Assembly (NCBI RefSeq): GCF_042683245.1
Contig: NZ_JBHUJB010000015.1
Location: 1-64,000, forward strand
Length of the DNA stretch: 64,000 bases
Reading direction: 5' to 3'
Source of the DNA: Rubritalea tangerina
GTDB taxonomy: Bacteria; Verrucomicrobiota; Verrucomicrobiia; Verrucomicrobiales; Akkermansiaceae
A model generated the notes under the pieces. It made no database searches. It was not told where the DNA came from and was given only the letters and a program-made list of their open reading frames with translations. Positions within the stretch are counted from its first letter, which is position 1. Every line of letters begins with the position of its first letter. A program made the translations under genes and the position numbers. This document shows positions 62,558 to 64,000 of the stretch, in pieces.

Positions 62558-63610
62558 CTAGTAAGTGAAGAAGTCCTTCTGGATTTCTGCAAGATCGTTG
62601 GTTTTGGTTAGAGCGAGCATCAGCAGCACGCGTGCTTTTTGAGCGTTTAGGTCATCAGCAACTACGAACCCGAGGGCTTTGTCATCGACTTCGGCGTCTA
62701 AGGTGGTTCGGCCACTGCCGGTGCGGGAAGCGCGCACGATGACGACGCCTTTTTTACGCGCTTCTTTGAGTGCTTCGAGAGCATCTGGATAGATGTTGCC
62801 ATTACCGACCCCGACGAAGATGAGGCCCTTGGATTTGTTTTCGACAAAGGCATTGATGGCGGTGGCGTCCATATTCGAGTACCCGTAGACGATGTCGACC
62901 TTGGGAAGTTTTGTTAGTTCTGAGACATCGAATTCGCTCTCGGTGGTGTGTTTGCGGAGGGTTTTGTGGTAGTAGTAGGGCTTGCCATTGTAGGCGACTC
63001 CGATTGGTCCCCAGTTTGGGGCTTTCATGGTGGCGACGTTGGTGGTGTTTGTTTTAGTGAGGTCGCGCACGGCGTAGATGTAGTCGTTTGAAGCGACGAG
63101 GACGCCCATGCCTTTGGATTCTGGAGCCGCTGCGGTGATGATCCCATCGAAGAGGTTCTTGGGGCCATCGGCAGAGATGGAAGTGGAGTTTCGCATGGAA
63201 GAGACGAGAACGATGGGTTTGTCGCTCTTTACCGTTAGGTTGAGGAAGTAGCCGGTGGCTTCTTTGGTGTCGGTGCCGTGGGTGATGACGATGCCGTCGA
63301 CATCTTCTTGCTTGAGGAGCTCATTGCAACGTTTCGCGAGGGTGAGCCAGACTTTGTCGTTCATTGCTTGGCTGCCGATGTTGACGACCTGTTCTCCTTT
63401 GATGCTGGCGTATTCCTCGGCACCCGGTACTGCGGCGAGGAGGTCTTCGATGGGTAACTGGCCTGCGGTGTATTTGGTGCTGGTGGCGGCATCACTTTTT
63501 CCAGCGATTGTCCCGCCAGTGGCTAGAATGACCACATTGGGTTTTTCGGCGAAGAGGGAGGAAGCACTGCAGAAGAGAGCTAACATTATGGAGAGCTTGA
63601 AACGTTTCAT
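62558..63610 (-). CDS. ansB: Periplasmic (type II) L-asparaginase
   Basis: A 350-aa amidohydrolase releasing ammonia from L-asparagine. The signal peptide is RFKLSIMLALFCSASSLFAE. The two catalytic blocks are VVILATGGTIAGKS with its nucleophilic Thr and GIVITHGTDTKEATGYFL with the Thr-Asp pair; NLFDGIITAAAPESKGMGV follows as expected. It is the first gene of the ansB-dcu-aspA cluster, 133 bp upstream of the transporter gene. The fall in pH or the amino-acid signal that controls it is not visible in the sequence. Confidence 0.94.
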   Translation of the reverse strand: MKRFKLSIMLALFCSASSLFAEKPNVVILATGGTIAGKSDAATSTKYTAGQLPIEDLLAAVPGAEEYASIKGEQVVNIGSQAMNDKVWLTLAKRCNELLKQEDVDGIVITHGTDTKEATGYFLNLTVKSDKPIVLVSSMRNSTSISADGPKNLFDGIITAAAPESKGMGVLVASNDYIYAVRDLTKTNTTNVATMKAPNWGPIGVAYNGKPYYYHKTLRKHTTESEFDVSELTKLPKVDIVYGYSNMDATAINAFVENKSKGLIFVGVGNGNIYPDALEALKEARKKGVVIVRASRTGSGRTTLDAEVDDKALGFVVADDLNAQKARVLLMLALTKTNDLAEIQKDFFTY

Positions 63611-64000
63611 AAGGGAGTGGGGTTTGGGAGTTATTGGAATTTGAGGGGCATAGAATCTAACAGCCTAACGCGCTCACTACAAGGATGTTTTGCTTTCTGT
63701 GCGATCGGTTGCCGTGAGAGGGATTGGTTTTGGTTTACCACGGATTGCACGAATGGGTGGTGGCCATTGGTCGGTGATAGGTTTTTAGGTGAGAAGAGGT
63801 AGGGGGGGATTGCTTGAGCGACCTGTGGAGAAGCTGGGTGTCGAGGCTGAGGTGCATGGCTTGGTCTGTTCTTTTTACGAGAAATCCTAGGGGGGCATCC
63901 GCATTGCGGATTTAACCTAGGCTGGGATGCTGAGCAGGGTGAATGGGGACTAGGGGGCTTTTTGAACCGTAGGGACCGAGAGGTCTGAAAACAAACAAGC
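63611..64000. other. Intergenic end of window with a nested palindrome
   Basis: No convincing gene. CCTAGG at 63886-63891 and 63916-63921 encloses a perfect hairpin, ATCCGC (63897-63902) with GCGGAT (63906-63911). It may be a small dispersed structured repeat; no second copy was seen in the window. Confidence 0.5.

Noticed and set aside
63617..63802. 61-codon + strand frame after ansB
   Set aside because: No family, no conserved features and poor start context; it lies in the ansB upstream region.

Overview
The window looks like chromosome of a Verrucomicrobiota bacterium, probably Verrucomicrobiales and probably a free-living or marine glycan degrader. The signs are a secreted sulfatase/fucosidase/hexosaminidase set, ThuA-like exported proteins, an XylR-type regulator, a lysine/alanine-rich extension on RpoD, and many heptanucleotide arrays between genes. 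The genus is not determined. No rRNA, tRNA or CRISPR array was seen. The + strand is G-rich over genes of both orientations, so it is probably the leading strand throughout.

0-12.6 kb is a defence island, all on the minus strand: hsdM, a KilA-N gene, hsdS, a structured leader plus a divergent reverse transcriptase (RT), a four-helix-bundle (4HB) gene, a DUF1016/YhcG nuclease gene, a second 4HB gene, a broken duplicate of the hsdR 5' end, a RhuM gene and full hsdR. Two things stand out. First, 230 nt ending at the RT start codon are bounded by a perfect 13-nt inverted repeat and hold three more perfect hairpins, which suggests a defence RT with a cognate ncRNA. Second, both 4HB genes sit in short cassettes with inverted-repeat ends, and two internally deleted cassette copies lie inside the hsdS reading frame.

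12.7-31 kb holds a Usp-DUF389 membrane protein, an exported protein with five near-identical inhibitor-like domains, and a polysaccharide-utilisation region: GH20 hexosaminidase, XylR/AraC regulator, sodium symporter, Gfo/Idh/MocA oxidoreductase, GH29 fucosidase, a sulfatase split by an in-frame stop, and a large putative glycosidase. Two mini-genes encode signal peptides with very short mature parts.

31.5-59.5 kb is mostly housekeeping: HAD phosphatase, mpl, a Xer recombinase, manC, avtA, an OmpV-like porin, fabH, selD (itself a selenoprotein read through UGA), acpP, accA, two divergent ThuA genes, proA, an APP1-type phosphatase, a dihydrolipoamide-dehydrogenase-like oxidoreductase, rpoD, murA, prmC and prfA. 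A 114-bp dispersed repeat occurs at 31.1 and 53.0 kb.

59.6-63.6 kb is an ansB-dcu-aspA cluster in which both asparaginase and aspartase carry signal peptides. It suggests conversion of asparagine to fumarate outside the cytoplasm, coupled to a C4-dicarboxylate carrier.
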